Origin: an uncultured Dehalococcoidia bacterium
GTDB taxonomy: Bacteria > Chloroflexota > Dehalococcoidia > Lucifugimonadales > Lucifugimonadaceae
Assembly (NCBI GenBank): GCA_958295935.1
Contig: OY282385.1
Coordinates: 992,001-1,056,000 of the forward strand
Length of the DNA: 64,000 bases
Direction of reading: 5' to 3'
Below the pieces are notes generated by a model that saw nothing but the letters and a program-made list of their open reading frames with translations, ran no database searches and was not told where the DNA came from. The stretch's first letter is position 1; each line of letters starts with the position of its first letter. The position numbers and the translations under genes were made by a program. Positions 27,983 through 36,759 of this stretch are shown in pieces.

Positions 27983-29143
27983 GTGGAAGGATTCCCACTG
28001 AAAATCGCCCTGGTATCTCCTTACGACTTCGCCTACAAGGGCGGAGTAGTGAGCCACATCGTGTCCCTGGGCAACGAGCTGTACCGTCGCGGGCACGACG
28101 TAAAGATACTGTCTCCGTGCTCCGAGCCGGAACGGGTGGAAACCGGCAGCGTGGAGCTCATTCCGTTCGGCAGGTCGATCCCTGTCCCGGCGGCAGGCTC
28201 GATTTCCCGCATATCCTTCAGCGTATGGCAGGAACGGAAGCTGAGGAAGACGCTGGAGAATGAGGGATTTGACCTCGTACACCTCCACGAACCGCTAATG
28301 CCTATGTTCGCGCTAATGTGCTGCTTCCTGGCGAAAGCTCCGAAGATAGGAACGTTCCACGCATTCAACGAGAGCTCGGGCCGGGGTTACACCTTCTGGA
28401 AGCCTGTACTTTCTAGAGGCGCGAGCCGGCTTGCCGGACGTATAGCAGTGTCTGATCCTGCCAAAGATTTTGCGAACCGATACTTCCCCGGCGATTACAC
28501 CGTGATACCCAACGGCATGGACGTGGAGCGGTTCGAGAAGGCCGCGCCGAGACCCAAGGCGATGGACCGGGACAAGATCAACATCCTGTTCGTCGGCAGG
28601 ATGGGAGAAAAACGGAAGGGGCTGCGCTACCTCCTCGGAGCGTACAGCATGCTGAAGTGGGAATACCCGGACCTGCGGTTGGTGGTCGTGGGGTCCGGAG
28701 AGCCGGACACGAGCTCTTACCTGTTGATGGGAGAGCGCGCCTTGACGGACGTGGTCTTCACCGGGCCCGTCTCCGATGAAGATCTTCCAGGCTATTACCA
28801 GGCCGCGGACATCTTCTGCAGCCCCGCTACCGGCAAGGAAAGTTTTGGCTACGTGCTCATCGAAGCCATGGCCTCGGGCACTCCCGTGGCAGCCACCGCC
28901 ATTCCGGGCTTTCTGAGCGTAATGAAAGACGGCGAGCACGGCTTCCTCGTAGAACCCAAGTCCGAGGAGTCCATTGCCGAGGCACTGCGGAAGCTGATCG
29001 CCGATCCCGCGCTAAGAGAACGATTCGGCTCGGCAGGCAGGTTGAATGCACGTACCTACCGCTGGGAGCGGCTCGCCGAGGATATGCTCAAATACTATCG
29101 CGCCATATTGGAGCGAGCCCCGGCGCCGACCGGCGCGGCCTGA
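27983..29143 (+). CDS. PimA-like glycosyltransferase (GT4)
   Basis: This 386-residue GT-B glycosyltransferase has the opening KIALVSPYDFAYKGGVVSHI, which matches the N-terminal loop of PimA, and HLHEPLMPMFALMCC. The C-terminal nucleotide-sugar site is NILFVGRMGEKRKG, with ESFGYVLIEAMASGTPV (E-x7-E). PimA transfers mannose to phosphatidyl-myo-inositol at the inner membrane face. Its position between ino1 and the phosphatidyltransferase supports an inositol-lipid substrate, though the sugar donor is inferred. The start is GTG 27983, or possibly CTG 27998, which has better spacing behind GGAAGGA. Confidence 0.9.
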   Translation: MEGFPLKIALVSPYDFAYKGGVVSHIVSLGNELYRRGHDVKILSPCSEPERVETGSVELIPFGRSIPVPAAGSISRISFSVWQERKLRKTLENEGFDLVHLHEPLMPMFALMCCFLAKAPKIGTFHAFNESSGRGYTFWKPVLSRGASRLAGRIAVSDPAKDFANRYFPGDYTVIPNGMDVERFEKAAPRPKAMDRDKINILFVGRMGEKRKGLRYLLGAYSMLKWEYPDLRLVVVGSGEPDTSSYLLMGERALTDVVFTGPVSDEDLPGYYQAADIFCSPATGKESFGYVLIEAMASGTPVAATAIPGFLSVMKDGEHGFLVEPKSEESIAEALRKLIADPALRERFGSAGRLNARTYRWERLAEDMLKYYRAILERAPAPTGAA

Positions 29144-29157
29144 GAAGGCGTTTGCCT

Positions 29158-29757
29158 GTGGCCAGCCTGCAGGACGCGCGATACCGGGCACGCGCTCTCG
29201 TGGCGCGCTGGTTCGAAGAGCCCGCGGCTGCCGTTCTGACGAGACTCGGGTTCAGCGCGACCGGCGCGACTCTCATGGGGCTGGCGCTGTCGGGCCTTGC
29301 AACGTATTGGGTCATCGCCGGGCATCTTCTGATAGCCGGCATACTGGCGGCCGCGGCCGCGCTCTTCGACATGCTGGACGGCGCAATAGCCCGGCGCACC
29401 GGCACGGTAAGCAAGCGCGGCGCCCTGCTGGATTCCGTTGCCGATAGAGTGGCTGAAAGCGCGCTGCTGCTGGGCCTGATCGTCCATTACTCCGGGCAGA
29501 TGACCATGAACCGATCAGGCGTCATATTGGCGGCGGTTGCCCTCACAGGTTCTATTCTTGTCAGCTACGTGCGAGCCAGAGCCGAAGGGTTGGGATACCG
29601 AGGAACAGGCGGCTTTCTCACAAGGCCCGAACGGGTGGTCGTGCTAACCGGCGGGTTGCTCGCCTCCCAACCCATACCCTCGCTATGGATACTCGCCATA
29701 GGCACCCCGCTCTCGGCCTTGTTCCGGTTCTACGCGGAATGGCGGCAAGCAGATTGA
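29158..29757 (+). CDS. CDP-alcohol phosphatidyltransferase, probable phosphatidylinositol phosphate synthase
   Basis: This 199-residue integral membrane enzyme has the CDP-alcohol phosphotransferase signature D-G-x2-A-R-x8-G-x3-D-x3-D: MLDGAIARRTGTVSKRG followed by LLDSVADR. About six hydrophobic helices are visible, and an N-terminal cytoplasmic helix carries the WFEEP start typical of the PgsA1/PIP synthase group. With Ino1 directly upstream, the likely reaction joins CDP-diacylglycerol and inositol 3-phosphate. GAGAAGG at 29142-29148 favours GTG 29158 over TTG 29152. The gene overlaps nothing and follows the glycosyltransferase by 14 bases. Confidence 0.9.
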   Translation: MASLQDARYRARALVARWFEEPAAAVLTRLGFSATGATLMGLALSGLATYWVIAGHLLIAGILAAAAALFDMLDGAIARRTGTVSKRGALLDSVADRVAESALLLGLIVHYSGQMTMNRSGVILAAVALTGSILVSYVRARAEGLGYRGTGGFLTRPERVVVLTGGLLASQPIPSLWILAIGTPLSALFRFYAEWRQAD

Positions 29758-29918
29758 CCGTTTACGCCGCCGCCGCGCCGAGACATGCGTCCGGGCCGCG
29801 GGTTACGTCGTATGCTGATTACGTGGGAATTGATTTGTTACAACCATGCCGACCCAATCCGGCAGTTGCGCAAGCCCCGCGCGCTCCCGCACCCCCCGAT
29901 CTGGAATAATTACAAAGA

Positions 29919-31424
29919 ATGTTGAAAGAAACGATCAGAACGCGAGCCGCCCCGCTATCCATTGCGCTAGCGGCGGTGTGGGCTTGCCTTGCCGGGCAGG
30001 GCGTGCACAGCCCCGCCAGCGCAGATGAGCACGTTCGCATAGTCGCCTCCGGGGCAGAATCCCAGTTCCCGAATGGAATCCGCTTCTTCGCAGACGTGCA
30101 GAGCGACGCGCCCATCGAGGACATACGGGTGCGATACAAGGTGGGCGACCGGCCGACGACCCAGTACAACTACCTGGATATCCCGAAGTCCGCAGGCGGA
30201 CTTGTGAGCGGCGAGTACTTCTTACGCACCAGATCGCCTCAGGCATACATACCGCCCGGCGCGCTTATCAATTTCTGGTTCGAGGTCTACGAAGAAAATG
30301 GCGCGGTGTTCGAAAGCGAGCCTCAGCAGATGGCTCTGCTCGATTCCCGCTTCGAGTGGGAGTCGGTTCAATCCGGACCGGTGGCGGTCATGTACCACGG
30401 GCCGGTCAAGTCACGGGCTCAGATTCTGGCCGACAAAGCGCATGAGTCGCTCAGCATCATGGGGCCGATCACAGGCGCAGACATTGAGACCCCGATAGTA
30501 ATCACGATGTACAACAACGCCGCCGAAATGTTCGATGCGGTGGTCCAGCGCAGCGTCACCACTTCCCGCGAGCTTGTTACCGAGGGCCAGGCCTTCGCCG
30601 AGGAAAACGTGGTGATAGTCCAGGGTGGAGACACCAACGCCATCGGCACCACCACCCACGAAATCACTCACGTTCTCGTCGGACGCGCCACCGCAGGCGG
30701 CTCCGCAATACCAATATGGCTCAACGAGGGCCTCGCAGAATACGGAAACCTCGACCAAACCCTGTCCTATGACCTCTACCTCGAATGGGCCATCGATACC
30801 AATCGCCTGACTCCGCTTCACAGGCTCCAGAGCTTTCCCGGAGACTCGAACCTGGTAATCGCGGGCTATGGACAATCGCGGAGCGCAGTCGAGTTCATGG
30901 TCAGCGAGTGGGGCCCCGCGCAAATGGCCGATCTGCTGGCCCGCATTGCGGAAGGCCAGAACATCGAGGCAGCGGTGCGCGCCTCGTATGGGTTTGGATT
31001 GCTAGAACTGGACAACCGATGGCGAGCGCACATCGGCGCCGACCCTTACGTGGAGCCCACACCCGCCCCTCCGCCGACGCGGTCGCCCTCGACTCAGCCG
31101 ACTCTGGCTCCCTATAGCCTAACCCCGGTGTCGGGAGAGGATTCGCCCTCCGAACCTGAGCCCGCGCAGACCAACACACCTGTCCCAACACAGGAGCCGC
31201 CAACCCCCGTACCTGCGCCAACACCGATAGAAACCTCGCCGCCGCCTTCCGAATCCGAGGGATGGCTCAGCATGATGTCCCGCTTTTGGTGGATTTCGCT
31301 CGTCGCCGCGCTGGGGCTGCTGGCTGGCTTGGCCTTGGCCGCATACAGACGGCGAACACGTCCCGATCCCCTTGACACCGGGCAATGGAAAGACAGTAGC
31401 TACTTGCCGAAGCGCCAAGAGTAG
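29919..31424 (+). CDS. Secreted, membrane-anchored peptidase MA-like metalloprotease
   Basis: This is a 501-residue gluzincin. A signal peptide (residues 1-36, ending near ASA) leads to an all-beta domain and then the protease core with HEITH (247-251) and the third ligand in NEGLAEY (269-275), as in the peptidase MA superfamily. Residues 385-455 form a Pro/Thr/Ser-rich stalk, and a single membrane helix (about 467-489) is followed by an RRR stop-transfer sequence. The catalytic domain is therefore outside the cell, tethered at its C-terminus. The AT-rich AATAATTACAAAG just before the ATG may be a -10 region, leaving almost no leader. Confidence 0.87.
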   Translation: MLKETIRTRAAPLSIALAAVWACLAGQGVHSPASADEHVRIVASGAESQFPNGIRFFADVQSDAPIEDIRVRYKVGDRPTTQYNYLDIPKSAGGLVSGEYFLRTRSPQAYIPPGALINFWFEVYEENGAVFESEPQQMALLDSRFEWESVQSGPVAVMYHGPVKSRAQILADKAHESLSIMGPITGADIETPIVITMYNNAAEMFDAVVQRSVTTSRELVTEGQAFAEENVVIVQGGDTNAIGTTTHEITHVLVGRATAGGSAIPIWLNEGLAEYGNLDQTLSYDLYLEWAIDTNRLTPLHRLQSFPGDSNLVIAGYGQSRSAVEFMVSEWGPAQMADLLARIAEGQNIEAAVRASYGFGLLELDNRWRAHIGADPYVEPTPAPPPTRSPSTQPTLAPYSLTPVSGEDSPSEPEPAQTNTPVPTQEPPTPVPAPTPIETSPPPSESEGWLSMMSRFWWISLVAALGLLAGLALAAYRRRTRPDPLDTGQWKDSSYLPKRQE

Positions 31425-31484
31425 AATCGCCTGAATCCCCAGCTTTCCCTAGTATCCGCGTGAATCTCATCAGGAGTACGCACC

Positions 31485-32252
31485 ATGTGCTTTCCCCACG
31501 ACTCAAAGCCGCCGATTCAACCCATTTCAGGGGCCGCGGTTGACTCGACCGACCTCATTCTCACGTCGGCAGACGGCTCCCGGTTCCTTGCGTACCACGC
31601 GGAATCCGGCGACCCGGACAGCCCCGGCGTTATCGTGATGCCTGACGTGCGCGGGATATTCGGTTTCTACAAGGAACTTGCCGACCGCTTCGCAGAACAT
31701 GGTTTCGGCTGCGTTGTCATCGACTATTTTGGAAGGACGGCCGGCACAGAAGAACGATCTGAAGATTTCGATTTCATGCCCCACGTAGCGGAAACCAAGG
31801 TTCCCAGCATCGTGGATGACGTCAGAGTGGCGGCGGCCCTGCTGCACAATTGCGTAGACAACCCGTACAGGTCGCTGTTTACGGTAGGTTTCTGCTTTGG
31901 AGGATCGAACTCGTGGATACAGTCGGGGGCCGGGCTAGGTCTGTCAGGCGCGGTCGGCTTCTACGGTCACCCCACCAGGCCCGGCAGAGACGGCTCGGCT
32001 GCGCCGATAGACCGGGTGAGTGCGTTCGAAGCGCCGCTGCTTGGACTGATGGGCGGAGCCGATGAAGGCATACCCATGGAAGAAGTCGCCAAGTTTGACC
32101 GTGCGCTCGATGAGGCGGGCGTAGAGCACGAAATCCACGTCTACCCCGGAGCCCCACACTCGTTCTTCGACCGACGTTTCGAGGAGTTCTCGTCAGCATC
32201 GGAGGATGCCTGGAAACGGGTTCTGGACTTCATCAAGGCCCACTCCCGTTAG
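31485..32252 (+). CDS. Dienelactone hydrolase family protein
   Basis: This 255-residue alpha/beta hydrolase has a cysteine nucleophile in the GFCFGG elbow (C137), D193 in GGADEGIP and H225 in PHSFFDRR, which is the Cys-Asp-His triad of dienelactone hydrolases. The N-terminal VIVMPDVRGIFGFYKELADRFAEHGF is also diagnostic. DLH enzymes open lactones in chlorocatechol degradation, but most family members have unknown substrates. A ribosome-binding site (AGGAG) precedes the ATG. It stands alone after the peptidase gene. Confidence 0.92.
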   Translation: MCFPHDSKPPIQPISGAAVDSTDLILTSADGSRFLAYHAESGDPDSPGVIVMPDVRGIFGFYKELADRFAEHGFGCVVIDYFGRTAGTEERSEDFDFMPHVAETKVPSIVDDVRVAAALLHNCVDNPYRSLFTVGFCFGGSNSWIQSGAGLGLSGAVGFYGHPTRPGRDGSAAPIDRVSAFEAPLLGLMGGADEGIPMEEVAKFDRALDEAGVEHEIHVYPGAPHSFFDRRFEEFSSASEDAWKRVLDFIKAHSR

Positions 32253-32387
32253 GCGGGTTGCAGGCCAGACGATCCCCTTTGCCAAGGGTGCTCGTTCCCA
32301 TCCTGAATTGGTACCTCCACGAACCCACGGCGCGGCAGATCCCTGAATTTGCCCCCGTTCTGACCGGCTTTCCAGCGACGCGATCTT

Positions 32388-33611
32388 TCACATCACCTTC
32401 CACCAAGGCGCAACTAGCACGTCCGGCGCGATCCATTCCACCGCGTCGCCCGAATGCAACAGCAGGCCCGGCATGGCCCGATTGCCGTACTCAGTGCGGA
32501 AGGTTCGTAGGTGGACAGTATCTCGTATACGCGGCCGCCTGGTCGCCTTGACCTCTATGGGCAGCAAACGTTCGCCTGTTTCAACCACAAAATCCACCTC
32601 CTCGCCAATCGCCGTGCGCCAATAGAAGATCTCAGTACGGTCCAACCGCGTATCTCGCCAAGACAAGAGATCCTGAATCACGAGGTTCTCGAGATGGGCG
32701 CCTCTAGGCTCTGTCTCCTGAGTGAGATGGAGGGCTACTCCAGTGTCGCCCCAGTATATCTTTGGCGACTTGACCAGCCGCTTGGTCCTGTTGACCGCAT
32801 AGGCGGGAAGCCGTATGAGCAGGTACGAGGTTTCAAGCAGATTGAGATAGCGGCGCACTGTGGGCTGCGGCAACGAGACATCGCGTCCAAATTCCGATTG
32901 GTTGACCAGCTGGCCCATGCGCAGACATGCGGCGCGCATCAACCGTCGGAAATCGGGCAACGCCGAAATCGAAGAAAGGTCCTGCAGGTCGCGTTCGAGG
33001 TAAGTGCGCACGTATCCATCAAACCAGACCTCCCGCTCCCGATCTGACTCAAGATGAAGAGCGGGCAATGGGAAGCCTCCGCGATGTGCCAGCGCACGCC
33101 AATCCTGTGAAACGCTGGGCTGTGCGGCTACCAGATCAAGCCAATCCTCGCGTGGCGTTTCAAGCAGCTCTTCCCATATGCCCCCTCGCCCAAGGCTGTG
33201 CTGCTCTCTACGGGTCATCGGCCAGAGCGTAAGGTAACTCGCTCTGCCCGCGAGTGATTCTGAGACCTGGCGCATGAGCAGCAGGTTGGCCGAACCAGTA
33301 ATCAAGAATCTGCCTGGCTGGCGCTTGCGGTCTATGGAGCGTTTGACTGCGTGCAAAATCTGCGGCTCGCGCTGCACTTCGTCAAGAGTCACCGGCCGGC
33401 CGCCGTCAAGAAGAGATTCCGGATCTCGGCGCGCCGCGTCGACCACGTCCAGGTCGTCCAGGGACAAGAACCGCCGATCGCCAGGCGTCAGTTCCTGCAC
33501 CAGCGTGCTCTTGCCGGTCTGTCGGGCGCCCGTTACCACCACGGCGGGCATGATGCGCAGGCGCTCCTCAAGGCTGGAGGTCACCATGCGGGGAAATGTT
33601 CCATCTGTCAT
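32388..33611 (-). CDS. AAA ATPase with DUF4143 domain
   Basis: This 407-residue protein has an N-terminal P-loop ATPase (Walker A GARQTGKST at about 28-36, Walker B VTLDEVQ, sensor motif FLITGSANLLL) and a C-terminal DUF4143 domain ending in a PD-(D/E)xK-like motif (GEEVDFVVETGERLLPIEVK). Proteins of this type are common, often horizontally acquired and of unknown function. ATG 33611 is preferred over ATG 33629 because a perfect palindrome occupies 33616-33632 immediately upstream. Three Fur-box-like operators precede it. Confidence 0.92.
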   Translation of the reverse strand: MTDGTFPRMVTSSLEERLRIMPAVVVTGARQTGKSTLVQELTPGDRRFLSLDDLDVVDAARRDPESLLDGGRPVTLDEVQREPQILHAVKRSIDRKRQPGRFLITGSANLLLMRQVSESLAGRASYLTLWPMTRREQHSLGRGGIWEELLETPREDWLDLVAAQPSVSQDWRALAHRGGFPLPALHLESDREREVWFDGYVRTYLERDLQDLSSISALPDFRRLMRAACLRMGQLVNQSEFGRDVSLPQPTVRRYLNLLETSYLLIRLPAYAVNRTKRLVKSPKIYWGDTGVALHLTQETEPRGAHLENLVIQDLLSWRDTRLDRTEIFYWRTAIGEEVDFVVETGERLLPIEVKATRRPRIRDTVHLRTFRTEYGNRAMPGLLLHSGDAVEWIAPDVLVAPWWKVM

Positions 33612-33615
33612 GCTA

Positions 33616-33800
33616 TGAATGATAATCATTCACGCCGTGAATAACTATCCCGCGGCGGGCCCACGCAGAGCGACCTTCCATGTCGTGAATGATAATCATT
33701 CATGCCGTGAATAACTGTCACGCGGCAGGTCATTCTCTCTCTACGTAGACCTGCCATCGTCAACCGACCTTCCATGCCGTGAATGATAATCATTCACGGC
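33616..33800. promoter_or_regulatory. Three Fur-box-like operators
   Basis: The 17-base odd palindrome TGAATGATAATCATTCA occurs exactly at 33616-33632, 33686-33702 and 33780-33796. The third extends to a 25-base palindrome (33776-33800). Each half site GTGAATGAT agrees at 7 of 9 positions with the Fur box half GATAATGAT, around the same central A. In each copy the right arm is reused in a second overlapping palindrome (ATTCACGCCGTGAAT at 33628-33642). The array lies between the LLM gene end and the ATPase start, so it can only control the ATPase. Confidence 0.65.
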
Positions 33801-33841
33801 GTGAATAGTTATATTAACTCCGTTAACATAGGCCGGGAGTT

Positions 33842-34843
33842 CTATTCAGGAAAGGGTGCTGCCCGCAGGCGCGGGAGAACCTCGCGCCCGATCATCCGGA
33901 TGAGGGCAGGCTGATCGGTTGATGCGACCTGCATCACGACGGCGCGTGCGCCCAACTCGGTTATGAGGGGCGCGTACTCCTGAAGCAACCCGTCCGGCGT
34001 TGCCGCAACCCGGAAGGAGGCGATGATTTCCTGGCGCGGCAGCAAGTCTGCACGCCGCCGAAGCTCAGCCGGGTCGGTTGCGTGCAATCGGCCCTCAAGC
34101 CGCATGCCGCGCCACGGCTGTAACGAGCGCCAAGCCTCCTCATTATCGCCCGCGTACACGCACCAGCGAGTCGCCATGATCGGGGGCGGGGGTCGGCCCG
34201 CCTTCTCCGCGGCGGTGCTTGCCGGTCTCACGACGTGCCGCGTCGTATCTCCGGTGGATCTGACGCTGGTGATTATGCCGTCGGCCATGGTGGCCGCGAG
34301 ACCTGCCGAACGAGGCCGAGACGCCGCCATCCAAATGGGTATGTCGTGAAGCGGAGGGCTGTACAGCCGGGCCTTTTCCGTGTGGTAGTACTTGCCGCTG
34401 AAAGTGACGGCCTCGCCCGCAAAGAGGGCGCGAATGAGCTGTATCGCCTCCCGGATGCGGCCTCTCCTCTCGGCAAAATCGCCGAACGAGAAGCCCAAGG
34501 GGCCCTCGTTGATGTTCTCGCCAGAGCCGAGACCCAGCTCGAAACGGCCGCCGGAAAGACGGTCTATTGTAGCTGCCGCCTGAGCGACTATCGCCGGGTG
34601 GTGCCGGAACAGGGGCGCGACCACGCCCGTAATCAGACGGACCCTTTCGGTGACCTGCGCCATTGCTGCCATCGTGGAAAAGGCATAACCAGCCGCGCTT
34701 GCGTCATCCACCCAAGGGTGGAAGTGGTCGGACACGACCACGCCGTCGAATCCCGCCTCCTCGGCAAGCCGGGCGTGCTCGACGAGCGTTTCAGGTTGAA
34801 ACTGCTCGTGTCCGCAGAAGTAGTGGAACTTGACCCTGTTCAT
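33842..34843 (-). CDS. LLM-class F420-dependent oxidoreductase
   Basis: This 333-residue luciferase-like protein starts VKFHYFCGHEQFQPETLVEHARLAEEAGFDGVVVSDHFHPW, which is typical of the F420-dependent glucose-6-phosphate dehydrogenase subgroup. The central LGLGSGENINE and the end LGARAVVMQ agree with that group. The hydride acceptor is probably coenzyme F420, and the substrate is unknown. ATG 34843 begins directly at the conserved domain; the longer frame to 34927 adds an Arg-rich stretch without similarity. A promoter candidate lies at 34963-34991. Confidence 0.9.
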   Translation of the reverse strand: MNRVKFHYFCGHEQFQPETLVEHARLAEEAGFDGVVVSDHFHPWVDDASAAGYAFSTMAAMAQVTERVRLITGVVAPLFRHHPAIVAQAAATIDRLSGGRFELGLGSGENINEGPLGFSFGDFAERRGRIREAIQLIRALFAGEAVTFSGKYYHTEKARLYSPPLHDIPIWMAASRPRSAGLAATMADGIITSVRSTGDTTRHVVRPASTAAEKAGRPPPPIMATRWCVYAGDNEEAWRSLQPWRGMRLEGRLHATDPAELRRRADLLPRQEIIASFRVAATPDGLLQEYAPLITELGARAVVMQVASTDQPALIRMIGREVLPRLRAAPFPE

Positions 34844-34962
34844 TGGTACAACACCGCGCCCTCTATTCCCGCGATGCCTGCAACGCTGCGCACGCGGGTT
34901 ACTCTTGAAGGACGCTGGACGCTGCATCCATCATTGTTTTCTTCATCATCGCAGCGTCATTA

Positions 34963-34991
34963 AACATAATCCTGCACCGTACGTTTAACAA
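34963..34991 (-). promoter_or_regulatory. Promoter candidate with overlapping inverted repeat
   Basis: On the minus strand TTGTTA (34986-34991) and TATGTT (34963-34968) are separated by exactly 17 bases. An inverted repeat TTAAAC (34960-34965) / GTTTAA (34983-34988) overlaps both hexamers, as expected for a repressor site. It would drive the LLM gene at 34843. Confidence 0.4.
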
Positions 34992-35216
34992 CGGGAGTCA
35001 CGGCCGGCACGCATCGGGGAAGCGGCTCCCGCACCCTATAGGCAGACGCCCAGATAGCGGGCGCTGCGGCTGGTGAAGTACTGCATGGGCTGGAGTTCAG
35101 CAGCCGGGATTGGCCGGAGAACGGGGTAGCGGCTTGGCCAGCATAGGCTTTCCACGAGGCAAGGCCGATTGGCCCGCCCGGAAGATCGGACAGCGGCGTA
35201 CGGCTCTACTCCCCGA

Positions 35217-36077
35217 TCAAAGGAACGGATTTGCCGCGCCGCGAATTCCCAGGTCCAGGCGTTCGATACTGTGGCGGCCCCGCACGGTGACGTACAGCGA
35301 GGCGCCCATCCAACAGAGGTTGGTAACGTCAGTGCCGCCCATGGGATAGCTCGCGAGCAGGGTTCCCTTATCGACGTCTAGAACGTCCACCGTGGCGTTG
35401 GAAAAGCGGGCGACCCACAAGCGGCCGCGTTCGTCGAAGGCGATGCCATCGACAGTCGGGGTGTCGAATACAAATGCCGTGCGCCTGTTGAACGCGGCTC
35501 CGTCTCGCAGGTCATAGGCGTAGATGGCGTTCTCACGGGAGACGGCAAGGTATAGCCGCGTGCCCTCGGGGTGCACGACGATGCCGTTGGGAAAATCCAG
35601 GCCGCTATCCAGCAATACCGGCTCGGACGGGCTGCCGTCAGGCGCAATGTCAACGCGGTAGATCTCCCCGCGTATCCCCTCTTCCATCGGACCCGGATCG
35701 CTGAAGTAGACGTTGCCGGAATCGTCGAGGCAGAGGTCGTTTGGCCCCCTGAAAGGCCGACCCCGGTAGCCGTCGGCGAGAACCTCCATCCGGCGCGTAC
35801 GCGTGTGAAAGCGGAGAATACGTCGCCCGCCGTTGTCAGTGACCACGATCCGGTCGTTGCCGTCGTACTTGATGCCGCCCGCTCCGCCGCCGGTATGCAC
35901 CCACACGCCAACGCTGCCGTCCGGCGTCATGCGACCGATGGTTCCGTGCTCCATGTAGTTGACGAAGTAGAGATTGCCCCGGTCATCTATCCCCGGCCCT
36001 TCGGGAAACGTGATGTTGGCAACAACCGGCATGGGCGTAACCTCGGCCGGCTTCGGCAAGTCGTCGTGCGTTCGCAT
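35217..36077 (-). CDS. SMP-30/gluconolactonase family protein
   Basis: This 286-residue beta-propeller has the metal ligand glutamate in TFPEGPGIDDRGNLYFVN, the asparagine in GPNDLCLDDSGNVYFSDPG and the aspartate in VDGIAFDERGRLWVA, plus FPNGIVVHPEG. Family members hydrolyse sugar lactones, and paired with a uronate or sugar dehydrogenase they complete aldonate formation. The upstream-located uronate-dehydrogenase-like gene at 5201 could act in the same pathway, but they are 30 kb apart. GGAGATCC lies just before the ATG. Confidence 0.9.
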   Translation of the reverse strand: MRTHDDLPKPAEVTPMPVVANITFPEGPGIDDRGNLYFVNYMEHGTIGRMTPDGSVGVWVHTGGGAGGIKYDGNDRIVVTDNGGRRILRFHTRTRRMEVLADGYRGRPFRGPNDLCLDDSGNVYFSDPGPMEEGIRGEIYRVDIAPDGSPSEPVLLDSGLDFPNGIVVHPEGTRLYLAVSRENAIYAYDLRDGAAFNRRTAFVFDTPTVDGIAFDERGRLWVARFSNATVDVLDVDKGTLLASYPMGGTDVTNLCWMGASLYVTVRGRHSIERLDLGIRGAANPFL

Positions 36078-36106
36078 GTGTGGATCTCCTTCGAAGGGGG
36101 TCTGTC

Positions 36107-36461
36107 TCAGACCAAACGCGGTTGGTACAGCCTTACTTCGGATATTCGCTGGAACTCTCTATCCAGAGTGTATAGAGGTACGGAATACCGGGCTGCAACC
36201 GCGGCAATGACCACGTCGACATTTGACAGACCCGTACCCGACCGCATGAGAGCATCGTTTAGCCTTCCGTCCAGGCGACGATCATCCCGGTCGCGGCCAG
36301 CAACGACGAACTTGCCCCACGAGTCAATGAGCTCCTGAACGGGCTTCCGCCGGACGTATCCCGCAAGAGGCCTCGCTCACGGCCCTGCTCTTCGTCTTCT
36401 CGCCAGTGGCGCCAAGCACAGCGTCGAGCAGCTTGCCGTCGATGTCCAAGGTCGTTCGCAT
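36107..36461 (-). pseudogene. Fused remnant of a vapBC toxin-antitoxin pair
   Basis: From ATG 36461 the frame encodes a VapB start (MRTTLDIDGKLLDAVLGATG, then EKTKSRAVSEA). Near 36369 the frame is broken; the next frame continues the antitoxin (GYVRRKPVQELIDSWGKFVV) and runs without a stop into the C-terminal half of a PIN-domain toxin (VDVVIAAVAARYSVPLYTLD, REFQRISE). The end of VapB, the start of VapC and the first PIN acidic residues are missing. One frameshift plus one internal deletion explain it. It is not expected to make a working toxin. Confidence 0.8.
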
Positions 36462-36759
36462 ATGCTGGTCATGCCTCTTTGTTGATTGCATCGGAAATAC
36501 GCGCCTTCAGGCAGCATCACAATAGCGCTCCTACGACAACCCACTGCGTCAGAGCGTGCTGCGGCGCCATCATGAAAGTCAGGGTCCCGCCTAGCGGCGA
36601 CGGCTCGGTCGGATCCGCGCCGGCGTGATGAGCCGCACGACGCGGCTGTGTGACGGGGGGCCTCGCGCCACTTCGTGGATCCTGCGGGCAGCGGCCCTTC
36701 GACTGCCGACCTGATGGTCACCCTACCAGCCCAGCGTCCGCGCTGGCGGGATCCCAAAG

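Noticed and set aside
36377-36757. Minus-strand protein upstream of vapBC
   Set aside because: The frame is Arg/Ala-rich with no motif and overlaps the antitoxin start in another phase.
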